Assembly: GCA_963713815.1 (NCBI GenBank)
Contig: CAVQNH010000021.1
Coordinates: forward strand, 1 to 64,000
From: RYN-230 sp963713815
GTDB lineage: Bacteria > Actinomycetota > Actinomycetes > Streptosporangiales > Streptosporangiaceae
Length of the DNA: 64,000 nt
Direction of reading: 5' to 3'
A program made the position numbers and the translations under genes. Numbering within the stretch: position 1 is the first letter of the stretch; every line of letters begins with the position of its first letter. This document shows, piece by piece, positions 16,965 to 25,346 of this stretch. The notes beneath the pieces were generated by a model. That model saw only the letters and a program-made list of their open reading frames with translations, made no database searches and was not told the origin of the DNA.

Positions 16965-17627
16965 TCAGAACACGTAGAACAGCAGGAAGAAGAACAGCGT
17001 GACCACGGCCATGAAGTTCCAGATCAGCGTGAACGCGCTCAGCGACGACTGGAACCGCTGCACCGCGAACGCCTCGGCGTACGTCGGCGGCTGCTCAACG
17101 AAGGACATCGGGGTGAGCGGGCGGACGCGCATCACCAGGATCTCCAGCCACAGCATCGCCCCCAGCCAGCTGACCAGCAGGACCGGCCAGGTGTCGGTGA
17201 ACACGCTGGAGAAGCCGGAACTGCCGGGCTGGAACGGCAGGCTCAGCAGCTGGAGGATCTGCACGACCACCGCGGCCACCCCGAGCAGCAGCGCCACGAA
17301 GGCCGCCGCCTGCCAGGCGCTCTTGGACCCGGCCTTGATCCGCTGCAGCCCCACGTACTGCACGACCGCGCTGAGCAGGACCAGGACCAGGATGGTCACG
17401 CCGTAGCCGATCTGCGGGGCGTGGAACCCCGAGCCCTTCCACCGGCCCGAGGAGTTGACCGACCGCAGGTAGAAGTAGGCGAACGCGAAACAGCCGTAGA
17501 GGAAGGCCAGCCCGCCGACCGCGAACCGCGAGCCGGTCCACGCCGCGTTGAGCGCCGCCTCGTGGTAGAAACCGGCTTCCTCGGCCGCCCGGTCCAGCTC
17601 GTTCGGCTGGGCAGTCTGCTCGGCCAT
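16965..17627 (-). CDS. ctaE: cytochrome c oxidase subunit III
   Basis: This 220-residue five-helix subunit III starts two bases after the ctaD stop. Recognisable family segments are AEEAGFYHEAALNAAWTGSR, FAFAYFYLRSV and VQYVGLQRIKAGSKSAW. The sequence is divergent compared with standard actinobacterial CtaE. Subunit III stabilises subunit I and its proton uptake. The spacing implies translational coupling to ctaD. Confidence 0.82.
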   Translation of the reverse strand: MAEQTAQPNELDRAAEEAGFYHEAALNAAWTGSRFAVGGLAFLYGCFAFAYFYLRSVNSSGRWKGSGFHAPQIGYGVTILVLVLLSAVVQYVGLQRIKAGSKSAWQAAAFVALLLGVAAVVVQILQLLSLPFQPGSSGFSSVFTDTWPVLLVSWLGAMLWLEILVMRVRPLTPMSFVEQPPTYAEAFAVQRFQSSLSAFTLIWNFMAVVTLFFFLLFYVF

Positions 17628-17629
17628 GG

Positions 17630-19609
17630 CTATGCCTCCACTCCGGTGCTGGCCGTCCCGGCACTGGCGTACGAGGCGCTGACCACGCCCACCGGCGGGT
17701 TCAGGTCAGCGACCGGCGGGGCGTCCTTGATCCCGTAGTCATACGGGCCGGACAGCACCACCGGGACGTGCTCGAAGTTGCCCGGTGGCGGCGGCGAGGA
17801 CACCTGCCATTCCAGGCCGCGCGAGTTCCACGGGTTCCCCACCTCGCGCTCCCGGACGATCACCGTGGACCAGATGAAGTTGATCACGAAGATCAGGATC
17901 GAGGTGCCGAGCAGGAACGAGGAGATCGACACCCAGTCGTTGAGGCCGGTCAGGTTCCGCGCGTACTCGAACACGCGGCGCGGCTGGCCCAGCATGCCCA
18001 CCGCGAACAGCGGCAGGAACGTCGAGTTGAAGAAGATGAACATGGTCCAGAAGTGCAGGTAGCCCAGCTTCTGGTTCAGCTTGATGCCGATCATCTTGGG
18101 CAGCCAGTAGTAGCAGGCGCCGAAGAAGGCGAAGATGATCCCGCCCATGATCGTGTAGTGGAAGTGGGCCATCACGAAGAAGCTGCCGTGCTCGGTGGTG
18201 TCCGCCGGGACGTCGGACAGGAAGACCCCGGAGATGCCGCCGATCAGGAAGTTGAAGTACAGCGCCAGCGCGAAGCACATCGGCACGGTCAGCCGGATCT
18301 TGGCCTTCCAGAACGTGCCCATCGCGACCAGGTAGATGAACCCGGTCGGGATCGAGATCAGCTCGGTGGTCAGCATGAACAGCGGGCGCATCTCGGGGTT
18401 GATGCCGCTCACGAACAGGTGGTGCTGCCAGACGAAGAAGCTGAGCAGGGCCACCCCGATCATGCCGGCCCCGGCGACCCGGTAACCGAAGAGCGGTTTG
18501 CGGCAGAACACCGGGATGATCTCCGACACGATGCCGAACCCGGGCAGGGCGAGGATGTAGACCTCCGGGTGCCCGAAGAACCAGAACAGGTTCTCGTACA
18601 GGTAGCTGCTGCCGCCGAGCGTGTTGACGTAGTTCGCGGTCTGCGCGGTGCGGTCGAGGATCAGCAGGTACAGGCCGCCGACCAGGACCGGGGTGGCCAG
18701 CACCATCAGGAACGACACGGTGACCATGGACCAGACGAACATCGGCAGCCTGCTCCACCGCATGCCGGGGGCCCGGTAGTTGATCACGGTCACGATGATG
18801 TTGAACCCGGCCAGGCAGATCGAGATCCCCATCAGGCCGAAGGCCACGGCGTAGGAGTCCATGCCCTCGGTGGCCTGCACGCTCAGCGGGGCGTACCCGG
18901 TCCATCCGGTGGGGAACCCGCCGATCAGCACGCTGGACAGCAGGATGATGAACGCCGCCGGGGTCAGCCAGAACGACAGCGCCTCCAGCCGGGGGAACGC
19001 CATCCGCTTCGACCCGATCATCAGCGGCATCAGGAAGTTGCCGAACGGGCCGAGCACGACCGACGACATCAGCATCATCATCATCGTGCCGTGCTCGCTG
19101 ACCACCATCAGGTACGTGGAGGCGCTCATGATGTGGTACGTCGGCGAGAGCAGCTCGGTCCGGATCGCCATGGCGAACAGGCCCGCGGTGCAGAAGTAGA
19201 TGATCATCCCGACCAGGTACTGGATGCCGACCACCTTGTGGTCCAGCGAGTACCGGAAGTACCGGGCCACCCCGCCGAAGGCTTCCTCTTCTTCCTCGGC
19301 CACCGGGACCGGCTTGCCGACGATCTGCCGGCCGAGGTCGTTGAACACGCCCAGCCCGGCCAGCCAGCCGACCACGGCGAACACGTAGCCGAGGACGAGC
19401 GGGAAGTCGTTCATGTCCGACAGCGCGTTCCGCGCGTACTCCCAGGACAGGAAGTTGCCCAGCCAGTGGCCCAGGAAGTAGCCGATGATGGCGCCGACGA
19501 TCCCGGTGTGGATGGCCGGGCGCATCCACCAGGGCCGGGCCAGGCGGGGGCCGACCGGCCCGGATCCCGCCGGCTCCTGCGCTTTCTCCGGCTCTATCTC
19601 GACGGACAT
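17630..19609 (-). CDS. ctaD: cytochrome c oxidase subunit I (heme-copper oxidase)
   Basis: This 659-residue catalytic subunit reduces oxygen at a heme-CuB centre. Heme and CuB ligands are visible in EHGTMM, FGHPEVYILALPGFG (including the cross-linked Tyr), WQHHLFVSG and AHFHYTIMGG. The protein is about 90 residues longer than usual because of an N-terminal extension with two extra membrane helices. Where canonical A-type enzymes have the K-channel lysine (PTGIK), this one reads ELISIPTGFIYL: the Lys position is Ile, with a Glu earlier in the same helix. It lies between ctaC and ctaE. The fold is certain; the subtype is unusual. Confidence 0.93.
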   Translation of the reverse strand: MSVEIEPEKAQEPAGSGPVGPRLARPWWMRPAIHTGIVGAIIGYFLGHWLGNFLSWEYARNALSDMNDFPLVLGYVFAVVGWLAGLGVFNDLGRQIVGKPVPVAEEEEEAFGGVARYFRYSLDHKVVGIQYLVGMIIYFCTAGLFAMAIRTELLSPTYHIMSASTYLMVVSEHGTMMMMLMSSVVLGPFGNFLMPLMIGSKRMAFPRLEALSFWLTPAAFIILLSSVLIGGFPTGWTGYAPLSVQATEGMDSYAVAFGLMGISICLAGFNIIVTVINYRAPGMRWSRLPMFVWSMVTVSFLMVLATPVLVGGLYLLILDRTAQTANYVNTLGGSSYLYENLFWFFGHPEVYILALPGFGIVSEIIPVFCRKPLFGYRVAGAGMIGVALLSFFVWQHHLFVSGINPEMRPLFMLTTELISIPTGFIYLVAMGTFWKAKIRLTVPMCFALALYFNFLIGGISGVFLSDVPADTTEHGSFFVMAHFHYTIMGGIIFAFFGACYYWLPKMIGIKLNQKLGYLHFWTMFIFFNSTFLPLFAVGMLGQPRRVFEYARNLTGLNDWVSISSFLLGTSILIFVINFIWSTVIVREREVGNPWNSRGLEWQVSSPPPPGNFEHVPVVLSGPYDYGIKDAPPVADLNPPVGVVSASYASAGTASTGVEA

Positions 19610-19667
19610 CCGGTCACCTCATTCACAGGAACGATGGGGGGCTGCGGGCCAATGGGCGCAGCGCTGG

Positions 19668-20625
19668 TCATGGCTGCACCGGATCTGACGGCGGGTAGTA
19701 GTAACCGTTCGCCCCGGTGATGCCGGCCACCTTCACGACCTGCTCGCCGAGTTGGGGGATCACGGTCGGGTCGTAGGCCAGCGCGTAGGGCGGCAGCGCG
19801 GCCAGCACGCCCTGCCTGCGTTCGGTGTTCTGGGTCCGGGTGGCCCAGGCCAGGAACGCCGTGGGCGTGACCACCTGGCCGGAGTCGAACATCGCGCCGT
19901 GCCAGATCCCGCACAGCTCCGAGCACCGGACGGTGAACCCGCCGAGTTGCCTGGTGGTCGTGTACGCGACGTTGTCCACACCCGGGTTGGCGTCGGCTTT
20001 CACCCCGAGCTGGTAGGCCCAGAAGCTGTGGATCACGTCCAGCGAGGTCACGTGGAACGCGACCGGCCGGTTCAGCGGCAGCAGCAGCTGGGTGCTCTCC
20101 ATCCCGCCGAACTGCGGGTAGCGGTAGGTGAACTGCCACTGCTGGCCGATGACCTGAACCTGGAGCACGTTGCTGCCCGATGGCTTCCAGACCGGGTTCG
20201 GGCCCTCGCCTGCCCCCGCGCCGTCCGGGACGATCAGTTCCACGGTGCCGAACACGAACGCGGCCAGCACGATGACCGCGGTGCCGGCGATCCAGGAGGC
20301 CTGGATGCCGGTGTGCCCGAAGAGCGGCGGCCCGTCATCGTCGTCACCGTCCCGGTGCCGCCAGTTGATCAGCGTGTAGCCGAAGTAGGTCCACACGAAG
20401 AGCATCACCGGCGCGGCGGCCAGGCCCAGCACGGCGATGTCGAACTGCTGATGCCGAGCAGACGTCTGACATCCGGCCCGGCGGCAGGTGGGGGTACCAG
20501 AGGAACCAGATGAGCAGGTCAGCGACGAGAGCCAGCACGATCCAGATCAGGAAGATCCGCAGACCGTGGTTCGGCCCTGCCTTCTCGGGCGCACCGGGGG
20601 TCGCCGGGGCCTGGGACTCGGCCAT
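19668..20625 (-). CDS. ctaC: cytochrome c oxidase subunit II, apparent frameshift
   Basis: The start is ATG 20623-20625, overlapping the previous stop by one base (TGATG). The first frame gives MAESQAP... and a membrane helix (RIFLIWIVLALVADLLIWFL). At about 20463-20469 the reading must move one base to continue ARHQQFDIAVLGLAAAPVM, the second helix and the CuA domain. The CuA ligands are intact: DVIHSFW and CSELCGIWHGAMF (CxxxC, His, Met). No cytochrome c domain is attached. The total length of 958 bases is 3n+1, so one extra base explains the break. An essential oxidase subunit is unlikely to be truly broken, so I suspect sequence error. Confidence 0.85.
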
Positions 20626-21341
20626 CAGGCTGACACCTCCATGTTGCCCATCATGAAACCGAGCGTCTGCATCGGGCCGCCGTTGCCGTCGAGGAACCCG
20701 CCGCCGCAGGGGACGAAGCACTGCCAGCGGAACGTGCCCGTGGTCTTCGGGGTCATGAAGCTGAACTTGATCAGCGAGTGCGGACCCGAGGTGCAGGGCG
20801 ACGCACCGCAGGCGCTGCTGTTGAACAAGGCGGTGTTAGGCGAGGCCATCGGCACGAACACGTGCAGGCTGGGGATGGCGAACGTATGCCCGACGGTGCA
20901 GTTGGACCAGGAGTTGAGGACCGAGTACCTCCGGGGCGGGCCCAGCGGCTTCCCGACCGTCTTGAACTGCTGCACGGACATCCCGCCGCCGATCGTCCCC
21001 TGCACCTTGCTCCAGAAGTTGTTGCGCAGCGGGGTGCAGCCGTCGTAGCCCAGGATCGTCATGTTCACCCGGGTGTTCGACGGCACCTGGAACAGCGTGG
21101 TGTGCACCCAGGCCTTGGTCTTCGGGTCCTGGACGAAATAGCTGACCCAGTCCGGCCGCGAACTCACCGTGTTCTGCGGGTCCTCTTGCATGACCACGTT
21201 CACGACTCCCCCGGACGCCTCGGGCGAGTAGTTCACCACGGCGAGGCTGCTGCCCAGGTAGTGGACGACGATGAAGACCGCACCGGCGACCACGGCGGCG
21301 AACGCCACCAGGAGGGTCACGATACGGGCCGGCAGAGACAC
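20625..21341 (-). CDS. membrane-anchored cupredoxin-like protein, first gene of oxidase operon
   Basis: This 238-residue protein has an N-terminal membrane anchor (IVTLLVAFAAVVAGAVFIVV) and an exported cupredoxin-like domain. It resembles a CuA domain in layout: VGHTFAIPSLHVFVP parallels the HSFW segment of subunit II, and FRWQCFVPCGGGFLDGNGG parallels the CxxxC loop. The second CuA histidine is missing after the cysteines; a Met-rich MQTLGFMMGNM follows instead. It could be a copper chaperone, an electron-transfer protein or a degenerate CuA subunit. Its stop overlaps the ctaC start, so it is part of the operon. Confidence 0.7.
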   Translation of the reverse strand: MSLPARIVTLLVAFAAVVAGAVFIVVHYLGSSLAVVNYSPEASGGVVNVVMQEDPQNTVSSRPDWVSYFVQDPKTKAWVHTTLFQVPSNTRVNMTILGYDGCTPLRNNFWSKVQGTIGGGMSVQQFKTVGKPLGPPRRYSVLNSWSNCTVGHTFAIPSLHVFVPMASPNTALFNSSACGASPCTSGPHSLIKFSFMTPKTTGTFRWQCFVPCGGGFLDGNGGPMQTLGFMMGNMEVSA

Positions 21342-21752
21342 CAGTCACCACCTCGCTTCTTCGCGGCGCCGTGCGCACGCGACTGGGCCGGCCGCAATGT
21401 CCTCAGAACTTGCGGGCCGGAGGTCTCGTCTGGTGCTGATCTTGCGATCGTTCGCCGTCGCCTGGGCAACCGGGGAGGCGTTGAATGACGAAATTGTCAT
21501 GATCCGGGCGTCCATCGCCGGTACTCTTCCGCCCTCTGGAGGCATGCTGGATACGGTGCGTCCTGATCCACGAACAGATTGTTACCGCTTACGGCTCGTG
21601 CCACACCTCTGACCCCAGAGCCCGTGCTGCAATGGTTTGCCAACTGCCTCTAGGGTTGACCACAACCCTCGTGGCGGTACATCCTCGACGGAGGGGATCG
21701 TCCAGGCGGTGGCCTGCCACCGCTCCGCGCTGACGCGTCGCCCAGATAGCCC
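21342..21752. other. divergent control region between oxidase operon and two-component operon
   Basis: These 411 bases separate two divergently transcribed operons and contain no credible gene. Two inverted repeats stand out: ATGAC-6-GTCAT at 21485-21500 and AGGGTTG-4-CAACCCT at 21652-21669. Both are candidates for control of one or both operons. Confidence 0.55.
21652..21669. promoter_or_regulatory. 7-bp-arm inverted repeat upstream of the response regulator
   Basis: AGGGTTG and CAACCCT are separated by ACCA, 84 bases before the response regulator start. The symmetry suits a dimeric regulator such as the OmpR-type protein encoded next, but binding is inferred only. Confidence 0.4.
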
Positions 21753-22466
21753 ATGCAACGTAACCCACCTGCGAAGACGGGTCCCCTGCCGGGGTCATAT
21801 CCCACGGCGGCGCGGCTCCTCGTGGTTGATGACGAGCCGCAGATCCGTGAGTTCATCGCCCGCGCCCTGACGGCGGCGGGTTATGCAATCGATTTCGCCG
21901 GATCTGGTAAAGAAGGCCTTATCCAGGCCACGGCCGGCGACTATGACCTGGTCATCCTGGACCTGGTCATGCCGGACATGGACGGGCGGGAGATCCTCGC
22001 CCGGCTCCGCCACGACCGGCCTGATCAGGCCGTTCTCGTCCTCTCGTGCCTGGCCGACGTCACGACTAAGGTGGATTGCCTCGAACTGGGGGCGCAGGAC
22101 TACCTGACCAAGCCGTTCTCCCTGGCCGAACTGCTGGCCCGGGTGCGGGTCAGGCTCCGGGACGACGGGCACCCGCTGAACGAGGTCCTGAGGTCAGGAG
22201 AGCTCGTGCTTGATTTCGGCCGGCTGGAAGCCAGCATCGGGCATGGCCCGGTGCCGCTCACGCGCCTGGAGTTCCTGCTGCTCCGGGAGCTCATGGAGCA
22301 CCCGGGGCAGTCAGTGCCCAAGGGGCAGCTGCTCGCCTCGGTGTGGGGGTACAACTTCGACCCGGGCTCCAACGTGGTCAACGTCTGCGTCCGCCGCCTC
22401 CGCTCCAAACTCGGTTTCGACCTGATCAAGACGGTGCGTGGTGAGGGATACCAGCTCACCGCGTAG
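21753..22466 (+). CDS. OmpR/PhoB family response regulator
   Basis: This 237-residue regulator has a receiver domain (ARLLVVDDEPQIREFIARAL; phospho-acceptor Asp70 in LVILDLVMPDMDG; QDYLTKPFSLAELL) and a winged-helix output domain (LTRLEFLLLRELMEHPGQ; VVNVCVRRLRSKLG; TVRGEGYQLTA). It starts an operon with a kinase, a TlpA-like protein and an unknown membrane protein, divergent from the oxidase genes. It may therefore control respiration, copper or heme functions. Confidence 0.93.
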   Translation: MQRNPPAKTGPLPGSYPTAARLLVVDDEPQIREFIARALTAAGYAIDFAGSGKEGLIQATAGDYDLVILDLVMPDMDGREILARLRHDRPDQAVLVLSCLADVTTKVDCLELGAQDYLTKPFSLAELLARVRVRLRDDGHPLNEVLRSGELVLDFGRLEASIGHGPVPLTRLEFLLLRELMEHPGQSVPKGQLLASVWGYNFDPGSNVVNVCVRRLRSKLGFDLIKTVRGEGYQLTA

Positions 22467-22473
22467 AGACGCG

Positions 22474-23871
22474 ATGGCCGGGTGGCTCCGGCTGCGCCAG
22501 CACACGCCCGGCCGGGCCATCGCCCCGGAGCCGTCGCCCGCAGCGGCTCCGCTGGACGTCACGCCCCTGAAGGCCGCGGCCCCGGTCTCCGCGGGGCGGT
22601 GGCACTCGCTCCCGGCCGGGCTGGCCTTCAGCCGGGAGGCCAGCCGCCGCGCCACCGCGCGGGCCGCCCGGGCCCGGGGCAACTTCAGCTGGCCGTGGCG
22701 GGTCGCCTGGGTCAACGTGGCCTGGGCCCTGTTCTCAGTGCTGAATCTGCTCGCCATCCTGGTGTTCTCGCACTGGGAGACGGTCCCGTTCCACTTCATC
22801 TGGATCAGCCTGACGCTGCTCTACGGGTTCCGGGTCTGGGCGACCCGGCCGACGCTGTGGGTGCTCACCGTGGTCATGGGGACCACGTTCGCCGCGATCA
22901 GCTGGGACGTCTACCGGGGCGCCCAGTCCGTGGACGAGCTCAACGAGGTCCCGCTGATGGCCATCATGTTCTGGCTGATGGTGTGGCACGCCCAGCGCAG
23001 GCTGGACGCGGACCACGAGCGGGACCTGGTCAGCGACGAGAACGCGCGGCTGCTGGCCACCCAGCGCCGGTTCCTGCAGGACGCCTCGCATCAGCTGCGC
23101 ACGCCCATCACGATCGCGCTCGGCCATGCCGAGCTGCTGGCCCGGGAACTCACCGACCGGACCGAGCACCGCGACATCCAGGTGGTGGTGGGCGAGCTGA
23201 GCCGGCTGCGGCGCCTCGGCGAGCGGCTGCTGGTCATCGCGGCCTCCGAGGACCCGGACTTCCTCCGCCCGGAGCCGGTCGCCCTGGACGGGTTCACCAT
23301 GGACGTCATCCGGCGCTGGCGGCCGACCGCCGACCGGCAGTGGCAGGTCGGCCAGCTGGACGCGGTCACGGTCGATGCCGACCGGGAACGGCTCGGCCTC
23401 GCGGTGGACGCGCTGCTGGAAAACGCCGTCCGGCACACCGGCAGCGGCGACATGATCCAGCTGTCGGTGCTGGTGAATGCCCCCGGCCTGCCGGTGCGTA
23501 TGATCGTCGCGGATACTGGCGAGGGGATCGCGCCCGGCGAGCTCGAGCACATCTTCGACCGGTTCCGGACCGGCTCGCCGGCCGGGACCAGCCGCCCCGG
23601 CAGCACGGCGGACGGCAGCACGGGAACCGGGTCCAAGGGCACCGGGCTGGGCCTGGCCCTCGTGCGGGCGGTGGCCCACGCGCACGGCGGCGACGTGCGC
23701 GTGCGCAGTACCCCCGGCGTCGGCACCGAGTTCGAGCTGGTCCTGCCGGCCCCGGCGCTCACCGCCGGGACGCTGTACCCGGTCCTCCCGCTGAGCTGGT
23801 CCAGCAGCCCGCCGGAGCCCGGGCCGGACCGGACGCTGAAGGACAACCCATGGCCAAGCAGGAAGCGATGA
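22474..23871 (+). CDS. sensor histidine kinase
   Basis: From ATG 22474 the product is 465 residues (GTG 22438, overlapping the regulator gene, would add 12). A Pro/Ala-rich cytoplasmic leader precedes about four membrane helices (VNVAWALFSVLNLLAILVF; TLWVLTVVMGTTFAAISW) with almost no extracytoplasmic domain. This is the pattern of a membrane-sensing kinase. Then come the H-box DASHQLRTPITIALGHAEL, the N-box LLENAVRHTG and G-boxes DTGEGIAPGE and GTGLGLALV. It pairs with the preceding OmpR-type regulator. Confidence 0.9.
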   Translation: MAGWLRLRQHTPGRAIAPEPSPAAAPLDVTPLKAAAPVSAGRWHSLPAGLAFSREASRRATARAARARGNFSWPWRVAWVNVAWALFSVLNLLAILVFSHWETVPFHFIWISLTLLYGFRVWATRPTLWVLTVVMGTTFAAISWDVYRGAQSVDELNEVPLMAIMFWLMVWHAQRRLDADHERDLVSDENARLLATQRRFLQDASHQLRTPITIALGHAELLARELTDRTEHRDIQVVVGELSRLRRLGERLLVIAASEDPDFLRPEPVALDGFTMDVIRRWRPTADRQWQVGQLDAVTVDADRERLGLAVDALLENAVRHTGSGDMIQLSVLVNAPGLPVRMIVADTGEGIAPGELEHIFDRFRTGSPAGTSRPGSTADGSTGTGSKGTGLGLALVRAVAHAHGGDVRVRSTPGVGTEFELVLPAPALTAGTLYPVLPLSWSSSPPEPGPDRTLKDNPWPSRKR

Positions 23872-24522
23872 CCCAGGACCCCACGAACACGCAGGAGCAC
23901 GACAGCCCGGGCGCCAGCCCGCCCGCGGACGGCCCGCCGGCGAGGCCGGCCCGGGGCCTGCGCGGCTGGTTCGGCGGGCTCAGCCGGATCCGCAAACTGA
24001 TCCTGACCTGGTCGGCCTCGGTGCTGGCGGTGGTGATCGCGCTGCTGGCCATCGGCGCCACGTCCGGCGGGACACCGAAGCACGCGCCAGCGCCCCGCGC
24101 CCCGGCGTTCACCCTGGCCCAGCTGGGGCACGCGGGCCAGCACATCTCGCTGGCCCAGTACGCCGGCCACCCGCTGATCCTGAACTTCTTCGCGTCCTGG
24201 TGCGAGCCATGCCAGCGGGAGACCCCGCTGATCGCGCGGTTCTACCGCGGTCACCGGCGCAGCGTCATCATCGTGGGCATCGACGTCAACGACAGCACCG
24301 CGGCCGGGCTGGCGTTCGCCAGGAAGATGGGCGTGGCCTACCCGGTCGCGTCCGACCCGTCGCCGATGAGCCATGGCGCTGTCGTACGGGGTGACGGCGC
24401 TGCCGCAGACGTTCTTCCTCAACCCGCAGCACCGCATCGTCAAGCGGGTGATCCGCGCGGTCACCCTGACCGACCTGCGCCGCGGGATAGCCCTCATGAC
24501 CAAGCAGAGCGCACGGAGCTGA
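23850..24522 (+). CDS. TlpA/ResA-like thioredoxin-fold protein, frameshifted
   Basis: ATG 23850 overlaps the kinase end. A cytoplasmic leader and one membrane helix (LILTWSASVLAVVIALLAIG) precede an exported thioredoxin-like domain: APAFTLAQLGHAGQ, LILNFFASWCEPCQRE (redox CxxC) and IIVGIDVNDSTAAG. At about 24372-24378 the frame must shift one base. The conserved end (ALSYGVTALPQTFFLNPQH, with the cis-Pro) then continues to TGA 24520-24522. Such proteins reduce disulfides during cytochrome c or CuA maturation, matching the divergent oxidase operon. The span is 3n+1. Confidence 0.8.
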
Positions 24523-24527
24523 GCTGA

Positions 24528-25166
24528 GTGGACGTCCCGACCCGCACCGACCCGCCCTATGTCCCGATCCGGACCAGCCGGTGGGCCCCCCACCAGAAGA
24601 CCCCGCGGTGGCTGCTGCTGGCCGGCGCGGTGATCGTGGTCGGCATCGTCCTCGTCGCCCTGGTGCACAAGCCGTCCCATGCCCAGCAGGCCGGCGACCT
24701 GAAGAGCTTCCTGACCGACGTCAACACCGATATCGAGTCGTGCTCCGGAGGGGTCCGCGAGTCCTTCCAGGCCCTGCACCGGGTCCAGGCCGGTGCGAAC
24801 TCCGCGAGGAACGTCCAGGACACCATCCAGATCGCCCGGTACGGCGCGTCCAACTGCTCCCCGGCCAACAACGAGCAGCTTGATGACCTCACCCAGTACC
24901 AGGTGACCGAGTCGCTGGCCGGATACCACCTGGACACCGCGGTCAACGACGTGGTCACCTGGGCGTTCCCGTACGCCCAGCGGGTACAGAACGACGTGGC
25001 GAACGAACTGGGCGCGCGGGACGCGGCCAAGCGGCAGCAGTACGCCGCGGCGCTGCAGCGGGACACCAACGACCTGAACCGGCAGCGGGCCGCTATCGAC
25101 CGGATCCTGGTCAAGGCGATCACCGGGACCGGGGCCAAGGCCAGCCCGCCGAACCTGGCGGGCTAG
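24528..25166 (+). CDS. membrane-anchored extracytoplasmic protein of unknown function
   Basis: I do not recognise this 212-residue protein. A short cytoplasmic leader is followed by one membrane helix (WLLLAGAVIVVGIVLVALV). The extracytoplasmic domain is mainly helical, with two cysteines (ESCSGG and ASNCSP) that could form a disulfide, and the tail is rich in Gln, Asn and Arg. It starts six bases after the TlpA-like gene's stop and is probably in the same operon. Its stop lies in the first copy of a tandem repeat. Confidence 0.7.
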   Translation: MDVPTRTDPPYVPIRTSRWAPHQKTPRWLLLAGAVIVVGIVLVALVHKPSHAQQAGDLKSFLTDVNTDIESCSGGVRESFQALHRVQAGANSARNVQDTIQIARYGASNCSPANNEQLDDLTQYQVTESLAGYHLDTAVNDVVTWAFPYAQRVQNDVANELGARDAAKRQQYAAALQRDTNDLNRQRAAIDRILVKAITGTGAKASPPNLAG

Positions 25167-25222
25167 CCCCGGGGATCTGCCGGGCTGCCCCGGGGATCTG
25201 CCGGGCTAGCCCCGGGGATCTG
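25160..25222. repeat. 21-22 bp tandem repeat, three copies
   Basis: Three copies of a unit containing GCCCCGGGGATCTGCCGGGC run head to tail and contain the stop codon of the preceding gene. Each unit holds the palindrome CCCCGGGG. Confidence 0.8.
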
Positions 25223-25228
25223 GAGCGG

Positions 25229-25346
25229 CGCACACGGACCCGGGAGGAGTGGCGTGCGTGGACCCGGGAGGAGCACACGGGCGCAGGAGGAGCGGCGCAC
25301 ACGGACCCGGGAGAAGCGGCGTACGCGCGGACGCGGGAGGAGCGGC
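25229..25346 (+). repeat. tandem repeats carrying ribosome-binding sequences
   Basis: Five units related to ACGGACCCGGGAGGAGCGGC lie directly upstream of the deacetylase start. Four contain GGAGGAG and one contains GGAGAAG. Only the last is positioned to serve ATG 25347. Confidence 0.75.

Noticed and set aside
17768..19720. Long plus-strand frame antisense to ctaD
   Set aside because: His/Asp/Arg-rich translation without motifs, fully covered by ctaD.
20440..20480. Programmed ribosomal frameshifting in ctaC
   Set aside because: No slippery heptamer or downstream structure is evident, ctaC is not known for recoding, and similar single-base breaks occur in many unrelated genes here.
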